A stretch of DNA of 64,000 bases from Membranipora membranacea (lineage: Eukaryota > Bryozoa > Gymnolaemata > Cheilostomatida > Membraniporidae). The notes under the pieces were generated by a model that ran no database searches, was not told where the DNA came from, and saw only the letters and a program-made list of their open reading frames with translations. The position numbers and the translations under genes are program-made. Of the stretch, positions 1 to 11,700 are shown in pieces. The number at the start of each line of letters is the position of its first letter. The first letter of the stretch is position 1. The stretch lies in assembly GCA_914767715.1 (NCBI GenBank), contig OU612075.1, positions 16,492,001 through 16,556,000 of the forward strand, given 5' to 3'.

Positions 1-2735
1 CACACGACAATGTCCGTCATTCATACATGGTTTGGAGCTGCAGGAGTCTACCTGTAGCTCACATCTTTGCCCATAGTACAAGAATGGACAGGTGCATGCA
101 TAACCATTAACGAAATCCGTACACTCGCCACCATTGAGACACGGGTGTTCATCACATTCGTTTATATCTAGCTCACATCGGTCTCCCTCATAGCCAGGAA
201 GGCAAACACAATTGAAGAAATCTATACCATCAACACATCTTCCATGGTCCCCACAAGGATTGCTGGCGCACTCATCAATCTGGATCTGGCAGAACCGCCC
301 CCGGAAGCCTGGTTCACAGTAGCATTCATAGTTGAGTCCTTCAGATTCGCACTCTGCATCATTCTGGCAAGGCTCAGATTTGCACTCGTCAAAATCAATC
401 TCACAGTATCTCCCTATGAAGCCATGCTCACAGGAGCACTCAAATCCTAGAGCTGACATTTGCTTACATTCTCCATATTTGCAAGTGCTTTGATGACAAG
501 GGTTTTCTTTTTCTTCACAATACCAGCCAGTGAACCCAGCTGGGCAGAGACACAACGGTGTTAGTTCATCTGTATCAGCTTCTTTGTGCATAGAGCATAT
601 TCCTCCCTTCTGACAGTTCTGATCTGATTCATGGTCACAAGGAATGATATCAGTTTCACAGTGCGCCCCTCCAAATCTATCTCGGCACTTACATTCATAG
701 CTGTTGACAAAGTCTACACATTGCCCGTTGTTATAGCAGGGATTTGCAGCACAATCATTGATGTTTAGCTCACAATACTCGCCACTCCATCCTGAGTAAC
801 ATACACATTCATATTTGTTATATTCGTCAACACAAATGCCATGATTGCATTTATTCTTCTCACAGTTATCGATGTTGACTTCACACTGTTCTCCTGTAAA
901 TCCGTTGATACAGTCACACATCCAAGTTGCTGGTCCTTCCTCATCTGAATCAACTACCTCGCAAACACCTTCATTGTTGCAGTAAACTCTGTCACAAGGA
1001 TCTATTTTATCATAGCAGTTGATCCCTTCGTAACCTTCTGTACAAATGCATTGATAGTAGTTGAGATGATCAGAACATTCGGCACCATGGCCACAGGGCT
1101 GTGAGTCACATTCGTCTAGCTCCACCTCACAGTTCCTTCCAGAAAAACCAGCAGAACACAGGCAATGGTAGTCAGCAATCACACTGATGCAGGTGGATCC
1201 GTGGTGGCATGGAGAATGAGAGCAAAGGTCAACCCTTAGCTCACAGTGGCTGCCATGAAATCCTTCAGGGCACTCACATATGTAATCATCTATTCCATCA
1301 ATACAATGTCCTGAGTTCTGACAAGGCTCCGATTGACACTCATCCACATTGACTTCGCAGTTACGTCCGATAAATCCATGCAGGCAATGGCAGAGATAAT
1401 CACCAACCAAGTCCTCACAATGTCCACCATGAATGCAAGGATCACTGTCGCATTCGTCTGCATTGACTTCACATCTTTTGCCTATGAAACCTTTCTCACA
1501 AACACACTTGAAATCGTTAACAAGATCCACGCAGCGGATTGCGTTATGGCAAGGATTGGTGAGACAATTGTCAATGTCATGCTCACACCTTTTTCCTTCA
1601 TATCCTGCCTCGCAAACACAGTCAAAGTCGTTGTGAAGGTCAACACAAGCAGCCTTGTTCATGCAGGGCCTTGAGAAACATTCATCAATATCAAGCTCAC
1701 AAAACTTGCCTGTGAAACCTGAGTTACACTGACAAACAAAGCCATTTACACGGTCAAAGCAGCGTCCCCCACTCATGCAGGGTAAACTTTCACATTCATC
1801 AATATTCTCTTGGCATCTCTCACCATGGTAGCCCTCGACACATTCACAGCGGAATGAATCAATATCATCTACGCACCCGGCACCGTTGAGACACGGAGCT
1901 GAGGCACATTCGTCTTCATCTACTTCACACCAATCTCCGGCAAATCCGTCTAGACAGATGCACTCAAAGGCATTAGTCATATCTTTACAGACCCCGCTAT
2001 TATAACAGGGGGCTGAGAGGCATTCATCAATGTTTTCCAAACATCTGGTGCCGGCGAACCCTGGTGGACAAGTACATCTGTACCCATTTGTCAGATCCTG
2101 GCATTTACCGCCATTCAGGCAAGGATTGGAGTCACATTCATTGATGTTGTCATCACAAAACTGGCCTGTGTATCCCGCACCACAAATACATCTGAACTGA
2201 CCAACCAAGTTTTGGCAGGCACCTCCATTCTTACAAGGTGAGCTACCACAGATGTCAATCACCATACTACAGTGTGTCCCAGTGTATCCATTAGAACATT
2301 GACAGCGATAGCCCGACACCATATCTACACAGATACCATTGTTCAGGCACGGTCCGCTGGCGCACTCATTTACGTTGATCTCACAAAGATCGCCAGTGAA
2401 GCCGTTTCTACAATGACATTGATAATCGTTGACATGATCCTGGCAGACAGCTCCATTCATACATGGCTGACTCTGACATTCGTTGATGTTGATATCACAG
2501 GCAGCACCTGTGAATCCGGGCAGACACTTGCATGAGAAGCCTGTTCTGCTATTGAGGCATTTTCCACCATCACCACATGGATTCGGTGTACAATAGTCAA
2601 TCTCATTTTCACACAAAGCCCCGTTGAATCCTGGCTCACAAACACACGAGAATCCACTATCACCGTTGACACACACTCCGTTGTTTTTACATGGGCTACT
2701 GGCGCACCAGTTGACCGATTTTTCACATAGGCGAC
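1..2735 (-). CDS. Uninterrupted 2.7-kb exon encoding about 24 tandem EGF domains
   Basis: From the acceptor at 2735 (TTCCACCCGCAG/GTCGCC) the frame is open for 911 codons to the window edge. It is a regular array of units of about 38 residues with the six-Cys EGF spacing (C-x4-PC-x-NGG-x-C, then CxC-x2-G-[YF]-x-G-x2-C). Many start with a calcium-binding D-I/V-N/D-E-C. Examples are [16 protein letters not shown] and [16 protein letters not shown]. By length there are about 24 units. Units of this kind make rigid rods and can bind ligands, as in Notch, fibrillin or fibropellin. No stop codon interrupts it, and the many reverse-frame ORFs here are by-products of the repeat composition. Confidence 0.93.
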
Positions 2736-5700
2736 CTGCGGGTGGAAGACAGAAGGTTTCTCAGAGTCATGAATTACTGCTCGTGACACGATGGCTGCTA
2801 TAGTTTACTTTGTGAGATAACCTGGCATGAAAGGGGCTTGGGCATTGCTACGATGAATGAGACAACATAATGATGTGATTTTCATGTAAGGAGAACAGTC
2901 CTCGAAATATGAAACCTCTATTGAGGTAACAAATCATAGCTGCAATCAAAAAGAACAACTGGCATTTTACAGCTAGTTTTTGACGATGATGCACTTAGCA
3001 AAACTACCTCAAAGAAAATACCGATATTGAGTTTGAGTCTTACTTTTCTGGATGACTAGCATGCACCGAGGTAGCAGTATAATGTATCACTAACCTGTTC
3101 TGCCCGAGACACACTGACACTGGAATGAGTCGATACCGTCTATACAGACTCCTCCGTTTAGACACGGATCACTGGCACAGTCATCAATATCCACCTCACA
3201 CAGCGCACCTGCGTATCCATGTGCACAGATACAGCTGAGGGAGAGAAATATATAGAATATAGATACATATAGAATTATTGATTGTTAGCTTGTTTAAGAT
3301 TCACAGCTGTAGGCAAAAACTTTCCAGACCTACCAAGGCTGTCAATTAATTAACTATTAATTAATGCTGCTCACACCAATTGCAGGTTGCATGGAGTTAA
3401 AACCTGCATATACAGGTATTATCATAGTAAAGTGTGGTTGAAGTTTTTAGTAATATAAGTACAGTACAATTTGTTTGCATATACTGAAGTTTCCCTATAA
3501 TTGTTAAGGCAGTCAGCCTATATTTACCGAGAATTCATTATAGCGAATCTAATACTTCAATCATCAATCAACAATCAGTCATCAACCAGTAAATCGAGAG
3601 CGTCGCTGCATGTATCTAAGCCTCTAAGGGAAGCAACTGTAACTATTAACATTTTACCTGTAGCCGCCGTGTAGATCCTCACAGATAGCACCGTTCTGAC
3701 ATGGATGACTCTCGCATTCATCGATATCAATCTCACATCTCTACAACAAATACTAGGCACTGTATATGATTGAAATTTGGGGTCCATAAAAAATATAAAG
3801 TTCTGTTCTTGTCAATATGTTATTATACACAATGTTTGGTCAAAATCAGTCAACTCTTGACTTGATGCCAAAACTCTATTTTTTTATTTTTTTGTATACA
3901 CTAGGCCTTATTGACTTGTGACTAGAATAATTGTAATTGAGATGGCATCTCGAATGAATGCATGCAAAAAGTTCTCGACGGCATCACAGATCTTTATATA
4001 CATGTAGCCCAGGGACTTAATAATGGTATTCATTACAATCATAATTATGATGTGACCAACCACATAGATAATCAGTTTCAGGTGCAAAGAAGACAATTTA
4101 CTTAGTTGACACACTATGGAATAACTCACATCACCTATGAAGCCGTTGTGACATATACACTGAAACATGGCCTCCTTATTAACACATGAGCCACCGTTCT
4201 CACAAGGAGCTGAGAAACACTCGTCAATGTCATGATCACATGTAACACCATCATATCCCAACTATAAACATAGTGTCCATGTGAAATTATTTGATGTCAA
4301 GTTTTTGCTGGTTTATAAATGCAAATGGAAATATGCCTAGCTCGCAAATGCAATTGAGAATTAACATCTATAGTAGGCTCAAAAAATTCAGTACGTATAG
4401 TTGATTATAGCTAACAGATTTGACAAAGAGACCCTATCATTCATTCATTCATTCATTCATTCATCGTATATTACAGTCTCATGTTTGAGAAATATTTTGT
4501 TTTCGCTGAGCCATACATGAGATGACACATTATTATGAGATTCACACACCATTATGAGATTAAGGTAATGTCAAAGACCGATCCGAATATCAACATATCA
4601 TATACTGTTGGAAAGCTGCCGAGCTACTGAAAATGAATACCTGAACAAAAACTTGATTCGATGACGTTGTGTCACTGAAGGGAAGAAATGAGGCAGAAAA
4701 AGGTGTTTTTGTCAAAGCAGATGGAGGAGTCAAATTAATTGCAAGAAATTTCAAAACAGGTGGAATGTATACTTGGAGATTGAGTTCATAGTAAAATTTG
4801 ATTTTCTTTGATATATGACTAGTCTAAACTGACTTTCTACGTCACGCCATACAACGCATTTTTTTGTTGTGAAGCCGTGAAAATATGTGAAATTTCAATC
4901 ATTAATTCAGAACAGATCATAGGCTCGAAACAAAATTAATTATGATTTTCCCTTAGAGTACACTTCAAATGTCATTCATATTGACTTTAAACAAATTAGC
5001 TTGCATATTGCGAAAACAGTAGACTCTCGAATACAGCTAATATTTTTTGCAATTTTTGCATAACGTCAAATGTGCTGTCCAAATGACCATTATTGTGGCC
5101 AAACAAAGATTTTTTGATAGTTCTCACATACGAAGCCGCTTTTATTACCCATGGTGCACGCAGGAAATGTCAGTAGATTTTTTCACTGCATCTTCATTTT
5201 TCTCCAATTTAACGCAAAAGAATGCAAAAAAACAGCTATTTTTTTAGACTTTTGAGGTGTTTTTGGCCATTCTTTTGCGTTAAATTCAAGAAAAACGAAG
5301 ATGCAGTGAAAAAAATCTGTTGACATATCCTGCGTGCACCATGGGTAATAAAAGCGGCTTCGTATGTGAGAACTATCAAAAAAACTTTGTTTGGCCACAA
5401 TAAAGGTCATTTGGACAGCAAATTTGACGTTATGCAAAAGTTGCAAAAAATATTAGCTGTATTCGAGAGTCTACTCAATGGACTAAACCTAAGGTTTAGT
5501 TCATTGGTCTACTGTTTTCGCAATATGCAAGCTAAATTGTTTAAAGTCAATATGTATGACATTTGAAGTGTACTCTTAGGGAAAATCATAATTAATTTTG
5601 TTTCGAGCCTATGATCTGTTCTGAATTAATGATTGAAATTTCACATATTTTCACGGCTTCACAAAAAAAAATGCGTTGTATGGCGTGACGTAAAAAGTCA

Positions 5701-8700
5701 GTTTAGACTAGTCATATATCAAAGAAAATCAAATTTTATGATAAACGCAATCTCTAAGTATGCATTCCACCTGGTTTGAAATTTCTTGCATTTAATTTGA
5801 CTCCCTCATCTGCTTGGACAAAAACAGCGTTTTCTGCCTCATTTCCTCCCTAAAATGACAAAACGTCATTGAATCAAGTTTTTGTTCAGGTATTCATTTT
5901 CAGTAGCTCGGCAGCTTTCCAACGGTATATGATATGTTGATATTCGGATCGGTCTTTGACATTACCTTAAAGTTCCTAATCCTATTCTCACAACAATACC
6001 AAGGCAAACCATCTACTTGTCCACACCTTTTCTAAATCTTAAGGTGTTGCCTAAAATGTGTAGGCTAGAAACTTCAGTGAGCTGGCTAGTCAAAAATTGA
6101 ATTCAGAGTAAAACAAAAAGTGTTGTTTTCTATAGACTTGACAGCCGAGCTATTATAAAAAAAAGTGTGGTTATTTAAAGCTTCATTTCTTTCATCAATA
6201 TTTTCTAACCTAACCAATAGTTTTAATCGGAAACAATGTGATAATGTCAGTGGACATCTATGGGTGGAAATCCAATTCATAAGAGACATATCAGAAATCA
6301 GAACAAAATACTTGATAGTCATACTGATATAAATTCTAGGTCACAGGCCTCCAAATAGTAGGCAATCAATCGGTGCCAATTGGATTCTAAACTAGCACAA
6401 GCAGCTTCAGGATTGGCTTGGAGAACAGTATCACGCAAATCTCTAATGAAAACAAGAACATCATGACGGACATAATTCTACCATACCTCGCATTGACAAT
6501 TCCAGTAAGGTGGTGTTTCTGTTTGTTTACATATACCATTACTTGAGCAGGGGCTGCTCTCACATAGACTATATGTCTCCTCACAGTTACGACCTCTGAA
6601 GCCTAGTAAAACAATACCCCATATATGCCGTATTTATTATGACACATATTTATATACATATACACATATATATATATATACATATACACATAGTTTATAT
6701 ATATATATATATTATAATAAGGTCAGGGAAAGTTGTTGAACCGCACCTCAAACTTCTGTGAGGATTGAAAGTTTCTTTAAACAGGTCTATTAAGGAAAAA
6801 GTCAACCTAGATTGCTTGTGAAGCAATGGGTAAATAAATAGCGATGTTAGACTATAAAAAACAATAGCTACAGCAATAAAGACGAAAATAGAATCATCAA
6901 TTTAAAATATGACTGCCCTTTCTTTTCAATTCTCACCGACTACAAATTGAACTGGTTATGCGAAATTGGTTAGAGAAAGCTCTCTAGACATGCAGGCTAG
7001 AGGCTCAGTGATATGTTCAAATTTCACTCAGATTTCATTTATAAGCATTTTATTATTGGGAGTTGTCTCATGCACGAGCTATGTAAATCAAATCAATCAG
7101 CAGTGAACAAGAATGGCAGATGACAGCTAACACATAGAAGCGATAACCAGCACCCTCTAAGAGTTAGCTGGATGCAGAGAAGATGTGAGCCTCTGATATT
7201 AAATGAGAGAGCAGCAGTATACATACCTGTATTACAGAAGCACATGTATCCCACATCAGGAGCAGACTGACATGAGGCTCCGTTCTTACAAGGAGTAGTA
7301 TCACAAACATGTCTACTACAGAACCGTGTTGTCCATCCTACCTCACACTCACAATAGTAACTACCCTGTAATAACACATTATAATTAAATGGACCATATT
7401 AAAAGAGACGCAAGGCAGGCGCCATACCCAGAGCCCTAACTGTCAACGAACTCACTCTGTTCAGACAGCCGGAAGCAGACCCGCACAGAGGTTCTCTAAC
7501 TCTAAGTCTACGCTACGAACAAGCTTGAGATTATTTGATAATCTGATACCTGAAAGCTGGGAAATCAGATCATTGTCTTCTCGTTTGGTATGGCGGGGCA
7601 ACTATTAAATTCCCCGATTTGCCTACATACATAATTGGTGTCAACCTGATATCGTTTTATGCCCATATCACATTACACATACCGGAGTGTTGTCTACACT
7701 ACACATACCGGAGTGTTGTCTACATTACACATACCGGAGTGTTGTCTACATTACACATACCGGAGTGTTGTCTACATTACACATACCGGAGTGTTGTCTA
7801 CATTACACATACCGGAGTGTTGTCTACATTACACATACCGGAGTGTTATCTACACTACACATACCGGAGTGTTGTCTACATTACACATACCGGAGTGTTG
7901 TCTACATTACACATACCGGAGTGTTGACGCAGGCGCCATGAGCTCCACATTTACTGGATAGTATCTCATTGTCACATTCATCGACGTCGTGAGTGCACTG
8001 AGGTCCCTCCCAATGAGCTCCACAAACACACCCAAGTGTGGTTTCTTTTATTCTGTAAAAGGAGGTTAGAAAATGGGTAACTTTACTCTGTAAAGGGAAC
8101 TACGTATAAACAAGTGTCCAAGATGCTGAGCCTATAAATAAAGACCGTATCATTTAATAACAACTCACAAATTCAATTCAAGGTTGTTTTTTGTTTTGTT
8201 TTTATTGTTTTACATTTCTCAATTCTTGTATATTTGGCTACGCTGGGCTAGACTAACAACTCCTATCATTGTTCTTGATAGTCAAAGCAACAAGTGCTTA
8301 TGTAATATGATACATGTGTTTAATTTCTACCACGTTCTGTAACCCTTTTGAGTTTGATATTTCTGTAGAGCGGTGTACCCTGTAGTATTGATATTTCTGT
8401 AGAGCGGTGTACCCTGTAGTATTGATATTTCTTTAGAGCGGTGTACCCTGTAGTAATGATATTGAGACGTTAAAGCACAAATTAACGATACTTACTCGGT
8501 TGAGAAACTTCTTCTTTTTTTCTTACACACGATAGCAGAGCCCGCTTTGATGGTAGTACAATGACCCTCCCCGCACTCAGCATCACAATCAAAGTCTGGA
8601 TCTACAATCGGCCGAAATTCTCAAATTACTTCTATATGGTTATGGTATGAGTGCAAAGAATATATAGGCTCTTATGAAAGTAGGGACTAAATCAGCAAAT

Positions 8701-11700
8701 GTTAGTCCCTGAGCCCAATACCATTCTAATTAACAGTCTTCTCTCTTTACTACAGCTTTACTCCACACAGAGAGGATAAGAGCTTTTGCTCTCAATTGAA
8801 TATTTTGTATCACAGGAAAATCACAGATAATGTCCGCCAATTCATTTGCTGATTCAGTAACATTTTTTGTTTTATGCGGACAAGTTGTTAGCCCATTGCG
8901 GAACCCTCCTCATTGAACAGACTTGGGACCGGATGCAGGCTCCCTTCGCGAAGGTCCTACAGGTTGAGTTTAAAGGCGCAGGACTGATTGAAGGTAAATT
9001 TGATCAGACTAAATCTTCTGCATACAGTATGTAAAAAAACAACTATTTTTGTATTCTCAATTGTTTATTTACCTCTTTTCTTGCCGAGAAATATGAATCC
9101 AGTCTTATCACTATCTCCCCTTCTAGGTTCAAAGCCTGGATATACCGTCTTCAAGTTAATTATCTTCTTATAAGACTTCATTCCTCTACAGCTAAAAAAA
9201 GGTATCGATGAATGGAGCGAATACAAATAAATATGTCATGTACCAAGCCTACCACATGATCAGTCATTAGCAATAGCATTGCGTCAATAATTTCCCCTAT
9301 ATGAGTAGATCATAAACATATGAATACCTATTTATATGTTTATGGTATACATATATGTAATGGTAATATGTAACGTATAACGGATAACTTATTTGTAATC
9401 TCGAAAACAACCAACGTTGGAACTGAGCAGCACACCTGGGGCTGAATGAATAACCTGTGGGTTTGCATGTCTTTTCGCTAACTATCAAGTTACAAAAAGC
9501 AACAGTAAAATTGCCAAAGACAATGAGCCTATAATAATACATAAATATTTTGAGTATTAAAATACCGACCCACACACATATATATTAAAGTCTAAACCTT
9601 AAATTCCGCAAATTGTTTTACGAAAATACTTAAAGACTACCCAGAGACCAATGCATGTTATAGTCAGGTAGTTACTTAGGATAAAGTTATGTCAGGCACT
9701 CTTTCCATCATCAATAATTCATGCCAAGTAGACCATTGGTTTTTTCCATGCAAATCCGACATAACTTTATCATAAGTAACTGCCTGACTATAACATGCAT
9801 CGGTCTTTGGGTAGTCTTGAGCTCTTTAGGTTATTTGTGGAATTTAAGGTGTTCTTTCAATTATATTATCGTATACAGCGGGCTCTTACTCTTTATTTAG
9901 TGACACCGGGTAGTCAAACCTATTAGAGGGTATCAGAGCCTCATGCCTCTTCTCTGGAGCACCTGGCGCCTCTACAGAGGTCCGACTGTCACAAGTAACA
10001 TCTCCAGGTAAACAGCTTATGTGTTCAGTGCATGTGGAGGTATCATTACTAATACCTTCTAGCCCACTGAGGTCATCAGCACACTGACACTCATACCTGT
10101 AAGCATTCAGAATACAGAATACAGTCACGAGGTCGTCCTGTTGACTTGATGCCCCTATTATCTTAATATTCCCTGTGGACATTGTCTTTAACATAGCCCT
10201 GGCTTGACAAAGCTTGTCAAGACAGGCTACCTTTTAGAGTGATGTTGTTGTCCAACGTCATAATTTGAATTTTTTTCAGGTCTAACTTTATACACTAATT
10301 ATGTTTCAACTATCTAAATTTGAGTCACTCAAGAAAGATCATAAGAATTGATCAAAATGAATCATGGCATTGAGAGGTATTTTATCTCCTTTAAATGCTG
10401 ATATTTTTCATTAAATACTCATTCTGTAGATTGTATGCAAATCATACTTGCCAAGTTATCTAAATACAAAATAGGGAGATTCCATTTTACGGCGATACTG
10501 CACCACAACGTGGTGCTTCGAGGGTGCGAAGCACCCGAGTCACGCACCTGGGGGTTTGGGGTGCGGTGTGAGCCCCCAACGGGGTACGAGGCGGAGCCCC
10601 GTCTGCAGAAGCTCTGAGAGCGTTTCCAGCCACTAGGAAGGGCTAAAAAGGTATATTTGACCCCAAATAATTTCATGTTTGTACTAGTACTAAAATATCA
10701 AACTGAGGTGAAATACACTTTAAACAATTACAATCAATCCATGGGCCCCTGGGACTCTTACATACATGCCTTTACATTGTCAATGTCCAGTATCAAACAC
10801 CCCATTGGCAAAGTAGAGGCATGTAAGTCCCAGGGGCCCTTGCCTGTCAAGACAGGCTACAAGTGCTCATGCATCATCAAGATTTGAAAATGTGCTCAAT
10901 CACAGACAGTGAGAATCCAGATAAGGTACTAAATTCCTGTTTGACTAACATTAAATATGTTTCAAAGTCTTTGGTCCGAGCTTTGTTAAATTGTAGTGGA
11001 CCTACCTTTGGAATTGTTAGGTTTCTATTTCCCTGATTTAACTAGAGTAGACAGTACAAAATTAATACTAAAAAATGTGTGATCTGAAAGGAAATGGAAA
11101 CTAAATGTACGCACTTGACTAGCTACTTTATATTGTGACCAATGACAGTCAGTGTTGTGAGTTATGAGAGGATGCTATTGGTCATTTACAATAATAGGCT
11201 GAATCTTAACAAAACAGGTAAATTTGTTAGGATTGTTTCATTCTGCGCATGCTCAGCTCTGGGCATGAGCTGATCTCTGCAAAATTGAGTCTCGGAATTC
11301 CGAAGCCATCTGATTGGCTACCTGCTCTGGTGACATACTCCCCAAAGCGAGCGGATTTGTTATTAATAGTTATCCTCTCTTGTAATTATTATCTGATTTT
11401 GATTGACAGTTTATGCAGGGGGTATCCCATTTCCCCTTTCCAAAGTTGCAATAAGAACCCAAACTAAACTCATTGTTCTTGCACATGCGCAAATTCAAGT
11501 CACGCTTGATGCATGCTTAGCCTTATGACACCTGCTTTGTGGTAATGATAGCCTAGTTTATCAGTGATCTACATGCCCAGTCAGATCACGAGAGTCAGTA
11601 TGGGATTGTTTAATTTGATAATTCCTTTCAATTTTGTGTGCAAAGACCTTAACAGTAACTAGTCAACAACAACATGTGCTTGGATAACTATCAAAAAATT

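Noticed and set aside
1333-1674. Plus-strand ORFs over the EGF exon
   Set aside because: They are reverse-frame by-products of Cys-rich repeats; the minus strand has the conserved EGF pattern.
5047-5566. ORFs in both arms of the fold-back element
   Set aside because: They mirror each other, have no recognised motif and end in the loop.
7619-7961. Plus-strand repeat-protein ORFs and a CRISPR-like look of the 26-bp array
   Set aside because: All three frames are open only because of the tandem unit. There are no spacers and the genome is animal.
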